A stretch of DNA of 64,000 bases, taken from NCBI GenBank assembly GCA_013176395.1, contig JABMLP010000044.1:1-64000 (forward strand), written 5' to 3'. Every line of letters starts with the position of its first letter. Position 1 is the first letter of the stretch. The notes beneath the pieces were generated by a model. It saw only the letters and a list, made by a program, of their open reading frames with translations, ran no database searches and had not been told where the DNA came from. Below are positions 10,334 through 20,745 of this stretch, piece by piece. The translations under genes and the position numbers were made by a program. This DNA comes from Venturia oleaginea (Eukaryota > Ascomycota > Dothideomycetes > Venturiales > Venturiaceae).

Positions 10334-12186
10334 TCATCTAGCCATTGAGATCTCGTCCCACAACCTCATAGCCGCGTCATCCATAGCGGAGCTCAGCCAT
10401 AAAAACGAATTGAGAATCTCTTTTACAATAACCCAATCATAGATGGCTTCAGACACTAACACCATTCTTAGTCTATCCACAAACCACGCACGTTCTTCAG
10501 ACATGCTTTCAGCCACAGACCCAGCCATGAATAGCATCCATATGCAGCTCGTTGCGCCATCGCCCAGCATGAAGTCAAGCCTCGTCGATACTAAAGTTGA
10601 CTGAGACATAGCTACCAATTTGGCTATAACTCTTGTGGATGGAGGAACCGGAAAGATGATTGACAAGTCATAGATCAATGCTGTCACTCGACATGATTCA
10701 TACACTGCTCTTTGATCCATTGTCAGCAGCTTCGTCTCGTCTTTTGTGGGAAGCGAGAAGAGCGCGTGATGCACCGAATTTCTCTTGCTGATTAATGCAA
10801 GGACATTGGGATATTGGAGTGCACCGTAAGTGTAAGCTTCAATAATCACGCTGACGTATTGCAGATCAAGCATGACCCTTAAAGCATGTTCCGTGATCCC
10901 ATAGTCGAGAAGGCTGGGAAGTGCTTGTCCGCGCTTTTCATCGGGACTGGTCAGTATGTTGAGCATTGGATCCTCTGAAAGCGCTATGATGTCGGGAGCT
11001 TCGAAGAATGCGAAATTTGGTTTCCGGAGATCGAGAGCTGCTCCAAGGAGTTCATGGCTACGTAACACGATCAGCACGATCCGAAGTTCATCCCAATCAC
11101 GACACACGATAACCAATTTGCCGTTTGTGGTTCGCTGAGAGACGGCGTGCAAGGGGTACTGACTGACTTATAGACTTCGCCAAGCAGATATTCTTGATAT
11201 TGTCTATGCTGCCGCCTCTCATCTTCAAAAGCGCATAGAGAGCAGCGTCATGGAACTTGGCGCTTCGTATGTTGCTGAATTGTCGCTCCCATTGCGCCGA
11301 TATCAAAGCCGGCCTGAACAGACTTCTTGGCCGAGCACTCGTGACGACATTGGTTTCCAACAGCTCATCGTCCACTTCACTCGTCATGGAAAGAATCGCC
11401 ATCATGAGATGGTCAGACGGCATTCCTCCTTCCTTCTGCATCCTTGACAGCTCTTCATTTATCAGTCGGATAGCGATGGTCTTATGTTCCAGCGCCTCGG
11501 CTGTTCTTGTCAAGGAGGTGGTGGAACGAAGAGAATCTAAATGAGCAGCTGCCGAATGCGTGCTCGCATGGAATAAGATCGGGGATGAATGATACATCTG
11601 CCACCAGTCTGACACCAGTCAGCTCTCCACGTCAATCATGGCTAGAGAAAATCACGTACCTATTGCCATCGGGTTGGACTTCTCAGATGAAGTGCCCGGC
11701 CAAAAGAGGGGCCAGATGACCTTCAGATTGTGATTCATCATCTCAAACGCAAACGGGGTCCAGCCTTTCGCATGCACAGAGTTCGAGTTTAGATCAGCTC
11801 CCATCCTCGACGAGCCCGAGTTATAGCTTGAATGGATGTTCTTCTGTAGCTGTTGTGAAAAGGCCTGGTCTGACTCGGCCCGCGCAGCTACTTGTAGGAT
11901 CTCCTCATTCTCTTCGGAGAAGCTTCGTCGCCTCGGCGATCTGGCGACCAGGACCTCGGGGCTCGAATGACTGCTCCTTCGTCTGATGGCCAGACTTGTG
12001 GCTCCTACGTCTGTTGACTTCCGCTGGCCTCTTCGGACGGTCTTCATGACATGCGATCGTGCAATCGTCCTATTCCGGCTTCGCTGCTCAGGAGTTTCAT
12101 TCTGAGTAACATCTATAAACTGGAAACTGACCTGGGCCTTGGGAGGATTCAGGAGAGCACCGGCTGTCGATGGGGCTGTTGACCAT
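10334..12186 (-). CDS. Fungal transcription-factor-like protein without a zinc cluster
   Basis: Read on the minus strand, the N-terminus contains FQFIDVTQNETPEQRSRN followed by ARSHVMKTVRRGQRK. This is the opening seen in fungal proteins of the Fungal_trans_2 (PF11951-like) type, many of which lack a Zn2Cys6 domain. An intron at 11609-11659 (GTACGT..CAG) joins in frame to give DWWQMYHSSPILFHAS. A second junction lies near 11050-11170. One workable choice is a donor GTCAGT and an acceptor TACGTAG, about 106 nt apart. The rest is helical and hydrophobic, like a regulator's middle domain. If translation starts at ATG 12186, one base must be gained or lost near 12085 to reach the FQFID frame. DNA binding is not shown and the function is unknown. 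The family call is moderate. Confidence 0.55.
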
Positions 12187-14166
12187 CAGTACATCCTCCC
12201 AACAGCACTTCGGTATCCTTCACAATCTCCAGCAGCATTGACGAGGGAACTTACGGCCAATAATTGGTGGAATCTCGTCGGAATCTCGGCCAGCGCCATC
12301 TCCATGCTTTGTCCAGTCCATCAGACAGCTTCGGATGGCCGTCTGTTCATTCGGATGTTACCTGCGCTGTCGTAGTCGATAGAGTTTCGTCTCTGACATT
12401 CCAATTCCCCACAAGCACATTCGAATCCGCAAACAGTACGACCAACTCATTCGCCAATAGCGGCACCGGCTTGGACTCCGCCAGTAGAATCCTCTTCGCA
12501 TCCAGCTTGCATCCCCAGCGCCAAAAACTACGCCCCACCATCACAAGGAATGTTAGAATAGATGCAGAACCGCCAACCCGCTATCAGTTAGACCACGTCA
12601 AAAGACCGAATCAGGCACTCCCAACTGTACCGCGCGCGCGCTACGGAACTGTGGACGAAAAGCTGGGAAAGCTGGGAATGGATGTAGCTCCGATGCAGGC
12701 AGGGCTCTTTGGCGTGTCGAAAACATTGTCGCCAGACATTTCAATCCTGACTAAGTGAGTGAACGTAGTGAAGACTTACGGCATCCGTAGAGGGAGGAGT
12801 GAGGTTTGCAAGACGAGATGACTAATGATGTATTTTTGCATGACTCGAGGGATCATCTTGATCTCTCCACGTATGTCCATCGGCTGGTGACATCCCAACA
12901 AGCACAAGCGAGATCCATCGTCCAGGATCCTCGGGTAAGGCTCTGGAGATATTGTGCTTTCAGAAAAGACGTGGATATTTAGCAGAAATTCGCAAGGTCT
13001 CCTCTATCTTTTCATGGACGTAGATCTGATTTATGTACGCGCGATTTTGAGTACGGCCGTGCCCAGGTCCATGCGAGTAAGGACTATTAAAATCGAGATT
13101 TCACTTCGGTGAGGGTATGAAATGTTCTACAGCAGTACCTAAGCTACAGGCAACTAGACTATTGATGAAAAACGCTAAGTGTCCACGTCTTTTCTGCAAC
13201 ACTGCGCAGTTGCACCACAATCGAGGAGTCCTTGTTAACGTTGAGATATTCCCATGAGAAAGAAGTACAAGGTCACTTATCCTTGCCCCGCTATTATTTT
13301 CACCTCGCAGTTGATTGTCCAACAACGCGGTACAACATCCGCGAGCCATCCCTATTTTGTGCACAAGAATCGGACCATATCGATCTTAATGGTTGGAATT
13401 CATCGAATGAGAAATGAGTTCGAGTCTAGACTCACCCGCTCTAACGGAAAGTCCCGGGCTCATGCTAAACTCATCGTAGAAACGACTAATTTGCTCCAAA
13501 GCAGGTGAGGGGCTATTTCGTTCGATGAGAACAAAGGCTGATCTTGATATATGCTGTAGGTACGTTCATTCGAGAACCTTTCTCAACTTTCCGAAGCTTT
13601 ATATGAATAGAAAAAAATAGGGCCTTTACTGAGAAGCAAAATGGCCTTGGAAGCGCCACATGATTGAGTATCGTTTGTGAAAGCCCAAAGCAACAGATAT
13701 TGGAACGAGTAGTAGATTACGAAGATGCTTATTGCATCGTAGCTACATGACATTCGAGAACCAAATATGTGCTCTGATGGCAAACAAGCATAGACTCGCA
13801 AATCTGCAGTACCGTTCAACGTGGAACGCAGAAGCCGGAGTGGAAAAGAAGTGGAAGAGTGGCACAGTTTCTGTGAGAGTGGCCATATTAAACCAAGAAT
13901 TACACGACGAATTTACATCCATCCATCCCTCCATCCATCCATTCCGACCAATTTCCCAAGGGCCAAAACATCTCCATCAACGCCCCCCACATCTTCCACT
14001 TCCACTTCCTCTTCCACTTCCACTTCCATTTCTATTTCCATTCCATTTCCATTTCCACTTCCATTCCTATTTCCATTCCATTTCCACTTCCATTTCCACT
14101 TCCCCTTCCACCTCCCAACCTCCGCCCACATCCCCCATAACAGATACCATCCCCATCTTCCCCCTT
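12187..14166. other. Gene-poor stretch with low-complexity tracts
   Basis: This is about 2 kb. The minus strand around 12260-12560 has coding-like composition but no frame I can join into a gene. The rest up to 13.9 kb has no recognisable content. A C/T-rich tract occupies 13.9-14.1 kb. Confidence 0.45.
13991..14117 (+). repeat. Degenerate CTTCCA/CATTTC hexanucleotide tract
   Basis: This is a polypyrimidine-biased run built from imperfect 6-bp units (CTTCCA, CATTTC), preceded at 13917-13947 by CCAT tetramers. It lies just downstream of the stop codon of the small secreted protein gene on the opposite strand, in its 3' flank. Confidence 0.85.
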
Positions 14167-14487
14167 CTAGATTGGAGCTACTGGCCAATACATGGCGCAG
14201 ACATTATAGGCAGCGATCTGCTGCTTTGGCTTTTTAGGTGCGGTGAGGACCGGATGGAATACTTTGTCGAAAAATGGAGGATATTGAGTTTCGGTAATGG
14301 GGAGGTAGCACCAGTTTTTTTCAGGCTGCCAGCGGCCCTTGCCATCTGCACAGTTTCTCACTCTGAACTGGTCGAAGGATTTCTTGTATTCGCGGTCGAA
14401 TATGGGGGGGACTACGTTGCAGATCCAGTCCGCTTGGGAGGGGAGCGCGAAGAGGGCGAGGGCTAGGGTGGATGGTAGGAGTTTCAC
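14167..14487 (-). CDS. Small secreted cysteine-containing protein
   Basis: This is a single-exon protein of 106 residues. The N-terminus MKLLPSTLALALFALPSQA is a clear signal peptide with a likely cut after SQA. The mature part of about 87 residues has four cysteines (positions 23, 45, 60 and 98). That number allows two disulfides, as is common in fungal small secreted proteins and effector candidates. There are no transmembrane segments after the signal. I do not recognise a named family, and effector function is not shown. It sits in a gene-poor, repeat-containing region, a common setting for such genes. Confidence 0.65.
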   Translation of the reverse strand: MKLLPSTLALALFALPSQADWICNVVPPIFDREYKKSFDQFRVRNCADGKGRWQPEKNWCYLPITETQYPPFFDKVFHPVLTAPKKPKQQIAAYNVCAMYWPVAPI

Positions 14488-15432
14488 TGTGATCGGGTTT
14501 GTTAGGGGAGTTGGGAGTAGGGAGTATGGGGTGGGTTAGATGTTTACTTTTTGGTCTTTGAGATGGATATCGGGATCGGTTGAAGTGGTTTGGAGTTTGA
14601 GGTGGATATCGGGATAGGCTGGAGTGTCTTGAAGTTGGAGGTTGAGATGTCTTCGAGTTGAAGTGCCTTGGAATTGAACTGTCCTAGAATCGAAATCTCT
14701 TAGATTTGAAATGATTCGAGATACGGTAAGCTTTCCATAAATACCTTTCGCATGGTATAAGCATCGACAACCAAGCACCTAGCATTGGAGGGAAAATACC
14801 ATTCTCGGCTATACCTGTGTAGATCTGGTAGAGTTCTACAAATACACGTGCTACTAGTATGCCGAAAATAGATACAATTATAGTAGTGAGCACTTTACTA
14901 TAGGTTGTATAAATACCAACGTGGACGATCTCAAGTTTTTGACTGGCTGAGTGAGTATTGTCGTTTTGCATCAATATGGACATTCCCCCGGATTTTGGAC
15001 TGACTGACTGACTGACGGAGTGACACCCGTATTTTCAATCTACGCCAAGGTGATGTATTAATAGCTCAGGACTTACCGACCGTTTACGAGGCTTCTAAGC
15101 CTATTATAGAAGTTCTACTTACTTACTAGTAAAGGTCGAAATCAATTGATCAACGTGTTTCGGCCAGTCGCCGATGCCGTGCTGTGCGATAGAGCTGCTG
15201 GAAAAGAAGATCTGACCAGTCAAAGGATGTTAGAATATCCAAGTTGATGCACAATCCACAATAACTCTGAGAGTAGGACGATCGTGGATGTTTTCATTGC
15301 AAGTCGTTACCCAGTCCAGTGAGTAGAGAGAAGACAGGTGTAAGACACATCAAGAAAGAAAGCAAAAAGAAGGATATACACAAACGCCTCCGACCATAGA
15401 GACATCGTACAATCGACACCAACACCTAATCA
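14488..15432. other. Intergenic region with imperfect repeat and a small membrane-like frame
   Basis: It contains the upstream region of the secreted-protein gene and an imperfect direct repeat of about 40 bp at 14557-14640 (core GATGGATATCGGGAT). A minus-strand frame at 14684-14983 has one strong hydrophobic helix. A TGAC run lies at 15000-15025. No certain gene is present. Confidence 0.5.
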
Positions 15433-16460
15433 TCATTTCTGTTCCGTAGCGGTAAAGATAGAAGCCTCGGCCGCAGCTTTGTCCCTCACAACTCCACCGG
15501 TGCCTCGCCACCAGACATCACCTCCCCACCTCATCATTCGTGCAACTGCAGCCGTTGGCGTATCAACCGCAGGTCGGACGTCCAGGAAGAAAACAGGCTC
15601 TCCAGTCGGTTCCGGGGGCCCGGAGTAATAATCAATAACATATCTCACCTCCTCTTCTCGCCCACTCGGCAAGTGCCTCCTAACAAACCAATCATGCCTG
15701 TCGAATGGTGGTTCTGTCCGAAATTTACTCGGCCAGACCCAGCCCATGGTCTGCAAAAATTGGGCCTTGGGCGTCAAATCTCCAGGTCTTCCCATAAATC
15801 TAACCAACGCTGGTGGTTTCCGTTCTTCATCGGTCCAAACTGTGCCCTGAACGGCGCTGCTTTCCGTACCATCCTCCCCTTTCAGTGAGGCTTTCCAGCC
15901 ATAGACGAGACCTTTCCCGAACCGGCGTTCCCATTCTACGATTTCGGCCCAGGCTCCTTCGTTCAAAAAGTTGTGGACTGAGACCATGGACTCGACGGCA
16001 TCTTCGGGGGTATCGGTATAGCCTTTCCGGAGCATGGCGTTATACATCTGCTGTGGCGAGGGATACTCCCAATTTCCCTCGCCATCGCCTTTGGGAATCG
16101 TACTTGGTTCTCGTTCAAGTGGCAGATTTATCTTTTGTGTAGCGGATTTTTGGTTAGAGAGATTGGCTGGCATATAATTGAGTGGATTCAGCTTTGATAA
16201 GGTCGTGCTCTTAGCGGGCGTCGAGTCTGGAGGGACGTATGGGCATGCGCTGGATTCTGAGGGTCCTGGAGAAGGTGCAGCTGGCTCTTCTGATGTTGCT
16301 TTGTGCATTGGACATGCTGGCTATTGCATATGTTAGATATCATTCTCGTATGATGGCGATATGGACGTACCGGAGGAGAGACATCTGATCGGGGAAGAGG
16401 AAGAGGTGCAACTGGCCGTGAAGGCGTAGATGCAGCAGAATCAGCCCAGAACCAACCCAT
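15433..16460 (-). CDS. CYC3: Cytochrome c heme lyase (holocytochrome-c synthase)
   Basis: This protein of about 325 residues is encoded by two exons (16371-16460 and 15433-16320) around a 50-nt GT..AG intron. It begins MGWFWAD, as yeast Cyc3 does, and carries two Cys-Pro heme-regulatory motifs (CPM and CPY) in the N-terminal part. The conserved body follows: INLPLEREPSTIPKGDGEG, WEYPSPQQMYNAMLRKGY, EDAVESMVSVHNFLNEGAW, FMGRPGDLTPKAQ, PFDRHDWFVRR and VRYVIDYYSGPPEPTGEPVF. The enzyme attaches heme covalently to apocytochrome c in the mitochondrial intermembrane space. The heme-contacting His lies in the VHNFLNEG stretch. The gene is intact and diverges from YIP1 with about 290 bp between the starts. 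Confidence 0.93.
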
Positions 16461-16752
16461 TATGGCTGTACAAGAAATAACAAGTGATTTGAAGGTTTTA
16501 GTGAGGAAGCAGGTGTAGATGGTTTCTTTATCGTTCGGCGGCGATGATGCTCTCTGTAAGTTTTCGAGCTACTCTAAGCGAATCCGTAAGGGTCTCCGAA
16601 AGCCATGTCTGTCGCCTGCCTACAACAAAGGCCAGCTATTCAAAACCACTCCCCAATACCGGAATACGCGTACATTCTGTCCTCCATTATAACAAACTCG
16701 AAACCACCACTGCCCTGAGCATTGTGACGACAAAAACCTCGAATAGGCCAAA
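16461..16752. promoter_or_regulatory. Shared CYC3-YIP1 divergent promoter region
   Basis: The 292 bp separating the two start codons must hold both promoters and leaders. I recognise no specific operator. Confidence 0.5.
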
Positions 16753-17762
16753 ATGGCTGGATACGGATACCCTCCACAGGGAAACGAACCATACGGCGCA
16801 CAAAACCTCAATTTCTACCCTTCCTCATATTCACAGCAACCTGTCTCTGGCCAGTCGACGCCCTTTCAAGCATATGGCTCAGGTTCGCAAGCAAGTGCCT
16901 TTGGCAACCAGGGCTTCAGTGGAGCTGGATTTGGCCAGCCAGGAGTCAGTGGGAGAATGGGAGAGTCGGGCGGTCTAAGAACAGGATGGCTGGCTGCATT
17001 TGGAACTGAAGGCTATGATGGGGAACCGCCGTTAATAGAAGAGCTGGGCATCAACTTCATGCACATTCGATTGAAGGTTGGTGTAACACCGCCATTGGCG
17101 CATATAATTACTGACACGCAGATGAATAGACCCTCACAGTTCTCAACCCGCTAGCAAGAATAGACCAACATATAATGGATGATTCGGATCTGGCAGGTCC
17201 AATACTCTTCTTTCTGGCCTTTGGTTTCTTCCTGCTTTTCGTAAGATGCTTCCGCCTATCCTAAGACAGTAATCAAATCTAAGCAGTAACTCTACAGTCA
17301 GGGAAACTCCACTTCGGGTATATCTACGGCCTCGCCCTTCTCGGCACAGTTATCATTCATACAATCCTCTCCCTAATGTCTCCACCCCTCTCCGCTGCCG
17401 AAGTTGCTCAAGCACAAGACGCCCACACTCCAGCTGGCTCCCGTCACTTCTCCTCGTCCCTCACAGTCGCTCGTTCCGCATCGGTGTTGGGCTATTGTCT
17501 CCTACCACTCGTCATCACATCACTCATCGGCATCGCTGTGCCTATGGACTCGCCGTTTGGATACATACTCACGGCTGCAGCTATAAGTTGGTGCACGTAC
17601 AGCTCAAGTAGCATGTTCTGTGCTGTAGGCAGGATGAGTGACATGAGATTGTTAGTTGCGTACCCCTTGACGCTTTTCTACGTTGGTTTCGGTATCATGG
17701 CTATTTTCAGCAGCAGGGGCAGCGGAGCGCTTCAGGGCAAGGTGGCTGGTGGTCGAAGTTGA
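16753..17762 (+). CDS. YIP1: Yip1 family Golgi/ER membrane protein
   Basis: Three exons (16753-17076, 17130-17240, 17298-17762) give 299 residues. The N-terminal third is Gly/Tyr/Ser/Gln-rich and cytosolic (starting [10 protein letters not shown]). Next comes the Yip1 signature [20 protein letters not shown] and [10 protein letters not shown], then [20 protein letters not shown] and [18 protein letters not shown]. Five hydrophobic segments follow, including [16 protein letters not shown] and [16 protein letters not shown]. Yip1 binds Ypt/Rab GTPases and acts in COPII vesicle formation and ER-to-Golgi transport. The first intron uses a GTTGGT donor and ends at AATAG. Reading through at the earlier CAG would soon hit a stop, so the later acceptor is preferred. 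Confidence 0.93.
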
Positions 17763-19432
17763 GTTTTGAGTATGAAGATTTTCAGCGACAGCGGAGTATG
17801 CTAGCGAAGAAAGAGCACATGTTTGATTAGGTCTTCGATAGTAGGGAGTCGATTCCAATCTTTGTGGAAGAAAGATCTGCGCCGAGATATCTGTCGAATG
17901 ATCCAGTCATGCTCATGAGGGGAAACGAAAGACGAAGATGAAGTACCACATTTGCAAAGAATGCATATGTTCTAGATCGTAGTGTAGTGTAGTGTAACTC
18001 ACAAATAGCCCTCAAACTCATCCAGAAACTCGCTGTTTCTGCTCTCATTTACCATTTCCAGGAGATCTTGGATGAGATTTTACGAACCAGGCCATACTCC
18101 AATTTTAGGCAGGTGATCTTGAGACCTCTGAATGCTTAAGAGTTAATCGGAATACTGGCTTTGATATGGTAAAGGTATCATAGAGTAGTCCGTCTCCTTT
18201 CTGAAAAGGTGTTTGAACTATTTTCAGGGTGATATTTGGATCATCCCAGATTCTGTCCATTTCTCGAGTGAGAGAGGTCGTAGAACTGCTAGTAGAGGTC
18301 CAGGATTCGCGCTTTCGAAGTAGTCTCCATTCGCACCCGACAAGTATGTCGTTGTTTCCCATGAAATCAATAACGATGAATATGGCAAAATAATTACGTT
18401 TAGTCATTGAAGATACCAAAGGATTCAAGCTGTTCAAAGGAAAGGATAATGGAACATGCTCTTACTGATCGATCCCGCCTTTCTATCCGATGGCACGAAT
18501 TTGACGATACATCATTCTTTCACGCCATCTATTTTGACACGGCATTTTGAAGGGAGTTAATGAAAGATTCTTCGGAGGGGATCGCGAGGTAAGAAACGAT
18601 TGAGCCATAATGAATACATCAGTACTTTCGGTCCATCCAACTGGCACCTCCAAATCAGCCGATACACGCCTTCGCTTCCAAATGGTCATCAACCGTTTGG
18701 CACGTTCTCTCAGAGACGACGAGTACGCCAAGACTGAAAAGGGACAACAATCCAGCAAGTGGTTTGTGATGATGGGCACCATTGCTGACGACACGGCACA
18801 CGAGGCCCATATCTCACTGTAGAGTACTTGGCCAAGTTGGACAAGAGTGGACGAGCAGACATCAGAGAAGGCGGCAGCTGAGTCCTACTCGCTCAAGAAG
18901 GAAGCCTTTGAGATGGAGCTTTGGTAGCGATCCATTCATTCATCGTCGACGAGCAGGGTTGCACCTTAAGATAAGTTGAGAAAGCAACTCTAAGAAAGAG
19001 AATACGAGAAGAACAAACCTTTTCTTCTCCTTGAAACTGCCTGATTCTACATTTAACCACCATGAATGATTGTTCTCCTGACATTGATTGAGCTTCATTC
19101 AGCCTTTAATATAGTGCACTGCACTACACTTCTATCCTAGCCTCACTTACACATCGTAATGTGCCGCACTATACATCACATACGTTAAGCCAAAACAACG
19201 TTTTGATAAATAGCATGGCTATAATGAATCGAAACGAAATGGAATAATATATTCACCCCTTCTAATTAGCAAATAAAGGTATAAATATAAAGCGCTGAAT
19301 CTAATACTCCGCCCCAATCCAATCTAAGAAAGTAGTATATCAACAGCGATTAACAAGAATGCTAACTAACTAACAAATAACTTAAACTTTCCCATATCTC
19401 TTGTCTATTCCATTTATCTAAACCCGATCTAG
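17763..19432. other. Gene-free flank of the transposon island
   Basis: This is about 1.7 kb with only short frames on either strand and no recognisable domains. The last 300 bp are AT-rich (many TAACTAAC-like and TATATA stretches) and directly abut the 5' LTR. This sequence shows no similarity that I can see to the transposase found on the other side of the retroelement. Confidence 0.5.
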
Positions 19433-19608
19433 TGTTATGGGCATGGCCCATGGTTGGTATAGGCTAAGAGCCTAAGCCTGATTGAGCCTAGTATAGAGAA
19501 AGAACCTCATTGAGGTTCTCTGTTTGTAGATACCTTCACTCTTTAACTGAATCTAAACAATCTTTGGCTACGAGTATGCTGCGTCTTTCCAGCTACCGTC
19601 CCGTAATA
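19433..19608 (+). repeat. 5' LTR
   Basis: This 176-bp LTR begins TGTTATGGGC and ends CCGTAATA, so the ends are an imperfect TGTTA/TAATA inversion. It carries two small perfect inverted repeats, ATGGGCATGGCCCAT at 19437-19451 and AGAACCTCATTGAGGTTCT at 19501-19519. It also holds the sequence AACTGAATCTA at 19545-19555, the presumed start of the transcript (see the primer site). Confidence 0.93.
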
Positions 19609-19619
19609 TAGATTCAGTT
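19609..19619 (+). promoter_or_regulatory. Self-priming primer-binding site
   Basis: The 11 bases directly after the 5' LTR, TAGATTCAGTT, are the exact reverse complement of AACTGAATCTA at 19545-19555 inside the LTR. No tRNA 3'-end complement (usual TGG start) is seen. In Tf1-type elements the first 11 bases of the RNA fold back onto the primer site to prime reverse transcription. The same arrangement here predicts a transcript start at or near 19545. Confidence 0.8.
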
Positions 19620-19642
19620 CTTTACAAACCTAGGTGTACTTG

Positions 19643-20737
19643 ATGCGTAGCAACAGTACCCTATCGACTCCTACAACCTACACCCCTACTACCGACGACG
19701 ACCCAATCGCGAGCATTACGCAAGGAATCGACAAACTCTCAATGGCTCGAGCAAATTCGCCTGACACCGTACAACAATTGGTGGCAGCTCTGACCGCAGT
19801 CAGTGTTGATGGGAACACCGGTGCAAAAGCTATTGCATGGCCTAAATGGGACGGGAAAAGAGACAACTACACGCTGTTCAGATGGCAGATCAAGACAAAA
19901 ATCACTGTTGAAAATGGGAAGCTTGGAAGCAATCAAGGAATATGCGCGAACATCTTCAACGGGCTTCCGACAGAGAAACAACAACGCGTCATCCAATGGC
20001 TAAGCAATGGAGAGCAACATGACAACTACGAACCCGAGTCCTTTATCAAGCATATGGACGACAAGTTCTTAGATCATGAAGCGGAAGCTAAAGCTCTCGA
20101 CGAGCTGAACAAGATTAGCCAAGGCAGCAGACAACCGTTCGAAGACTTCCGCCAGCAGTTCGAACAACTGACATCGCAAGCTGGATCCCTAGCGCCGCAA
20201 AGAGCCTCAAAGATCACTATCATGAACAACGCGCTCAACTACTCCCTCCAACAGACCTTGAAATCAGTGCGATTGTCCAGGGACGACTACGACACTTACG
20301 TAAAAGATGTACAGTACTTCGCGACGAAGACAGAGGCTCTATTCCACCAACGCCGCTATCCAAGTACGGATAAGGAGACGCCAACGACTCGAGGGAGGCC
20401 ACAATCACCCCAAACAGTCAGTCGTGACGCAGAAGGCGATGTCGAAATGACTGGCATCAACGCCCTTTCAGCGCAGATCGCAGCACTGATAGCTCGGGTC
20501 GATACACTCGGAAAGGATGCGAAGAAGGACCGACGACCTAGAGCGAAATGGCGATCCCAAACAGAGTTCTTGGCACTTATACAAGCGGGCAAATGCGGGC
20601 GCTGTAAGAAGCCCAAGCACCACCCGAACGTATGCGAATTCCGACCAGCAACACGTCCAAAGACTCAGGTCACTGCGGTAATCACACAGCATACCGATGA
20701 CTCCCTACAGGAAGCCTCATCAGAGTCGGAAAACTAG
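19643..20737 (+). CDS. Retrotransposon Gag
   Basis: The structural protein has 364 residues from ATG 19643. It contains the retrotransposon Gag core (AWPKWDGKRDNYTLFRWQIK, FIKHMDDKFLDHEAEAKALD, FEDFRQQFEQLTSQAG) and a C-terminal zinc knuckle of form CX2CX4HX4C (CGRCKKPKHHPNVC). Gag forms the particle and packages element RNA. The stop codon TAG is at 20735-20737. The Pol frame is already open from 20701, so the two overlap by 37 bases in a -1 relation. The start codon could lie slightly elsewhere, but no earlier ATG in this frame exists after the LTR. Confidence 0.9.
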   Translation: MRSNSTLSTPTTYTPTTDDDPIASITQGIDKLSMARANSPDTVQQLVAALTAVSVDGNTGAKAIAWPKWDGKRDNYTLFRWQIKTKITVENGKLGSNQGICANIFNGLPTEKQQRVIQWLSNGEQHDNYEPESFIKHMDDKFLDHEAEAKALDELNKISQGSRQPFEDFRQQFEQLTSQAGSLAPQRASKITIMNNALNYSLQQTLKSVRLSRDDYDTYVKDVQYFATKTEALFHQRRYPSTDKETPTTRGRPQSPQTVSRDAEGDVEMTGINALSAQIAALIARVDTLGKDAKKDRRPRAKWRSQTEFLALIQAGKCGRCKKPKHHPNVCEFRPATRPKTQVTAVITQHTDDSLQEASSESEN

Positions 20738-20745
20738 CTACCCTT

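Noticed and set aside
11128..11152. A 25-nt GTACCC..CAG intron to join exons 2 and 3 of the regulator-like gene
   Set aside because: It would keep the frame but is too short for a spliceosomal intron; a longer GTCAGT..TACGTAG intron is more plausible.
18105..18794. Two minus-strand frames upstream of the retroelement as genes
   Set aside because: They are about 100 codons each, have no motif or signal, and cannot be joined by convincing splice sites.
19433..19608. Short palindromes in the LTR considered as a CRISPR or terminator
   Set aside because: Only one copy of each within each LTR, no spacer array, and the genome is fungal.
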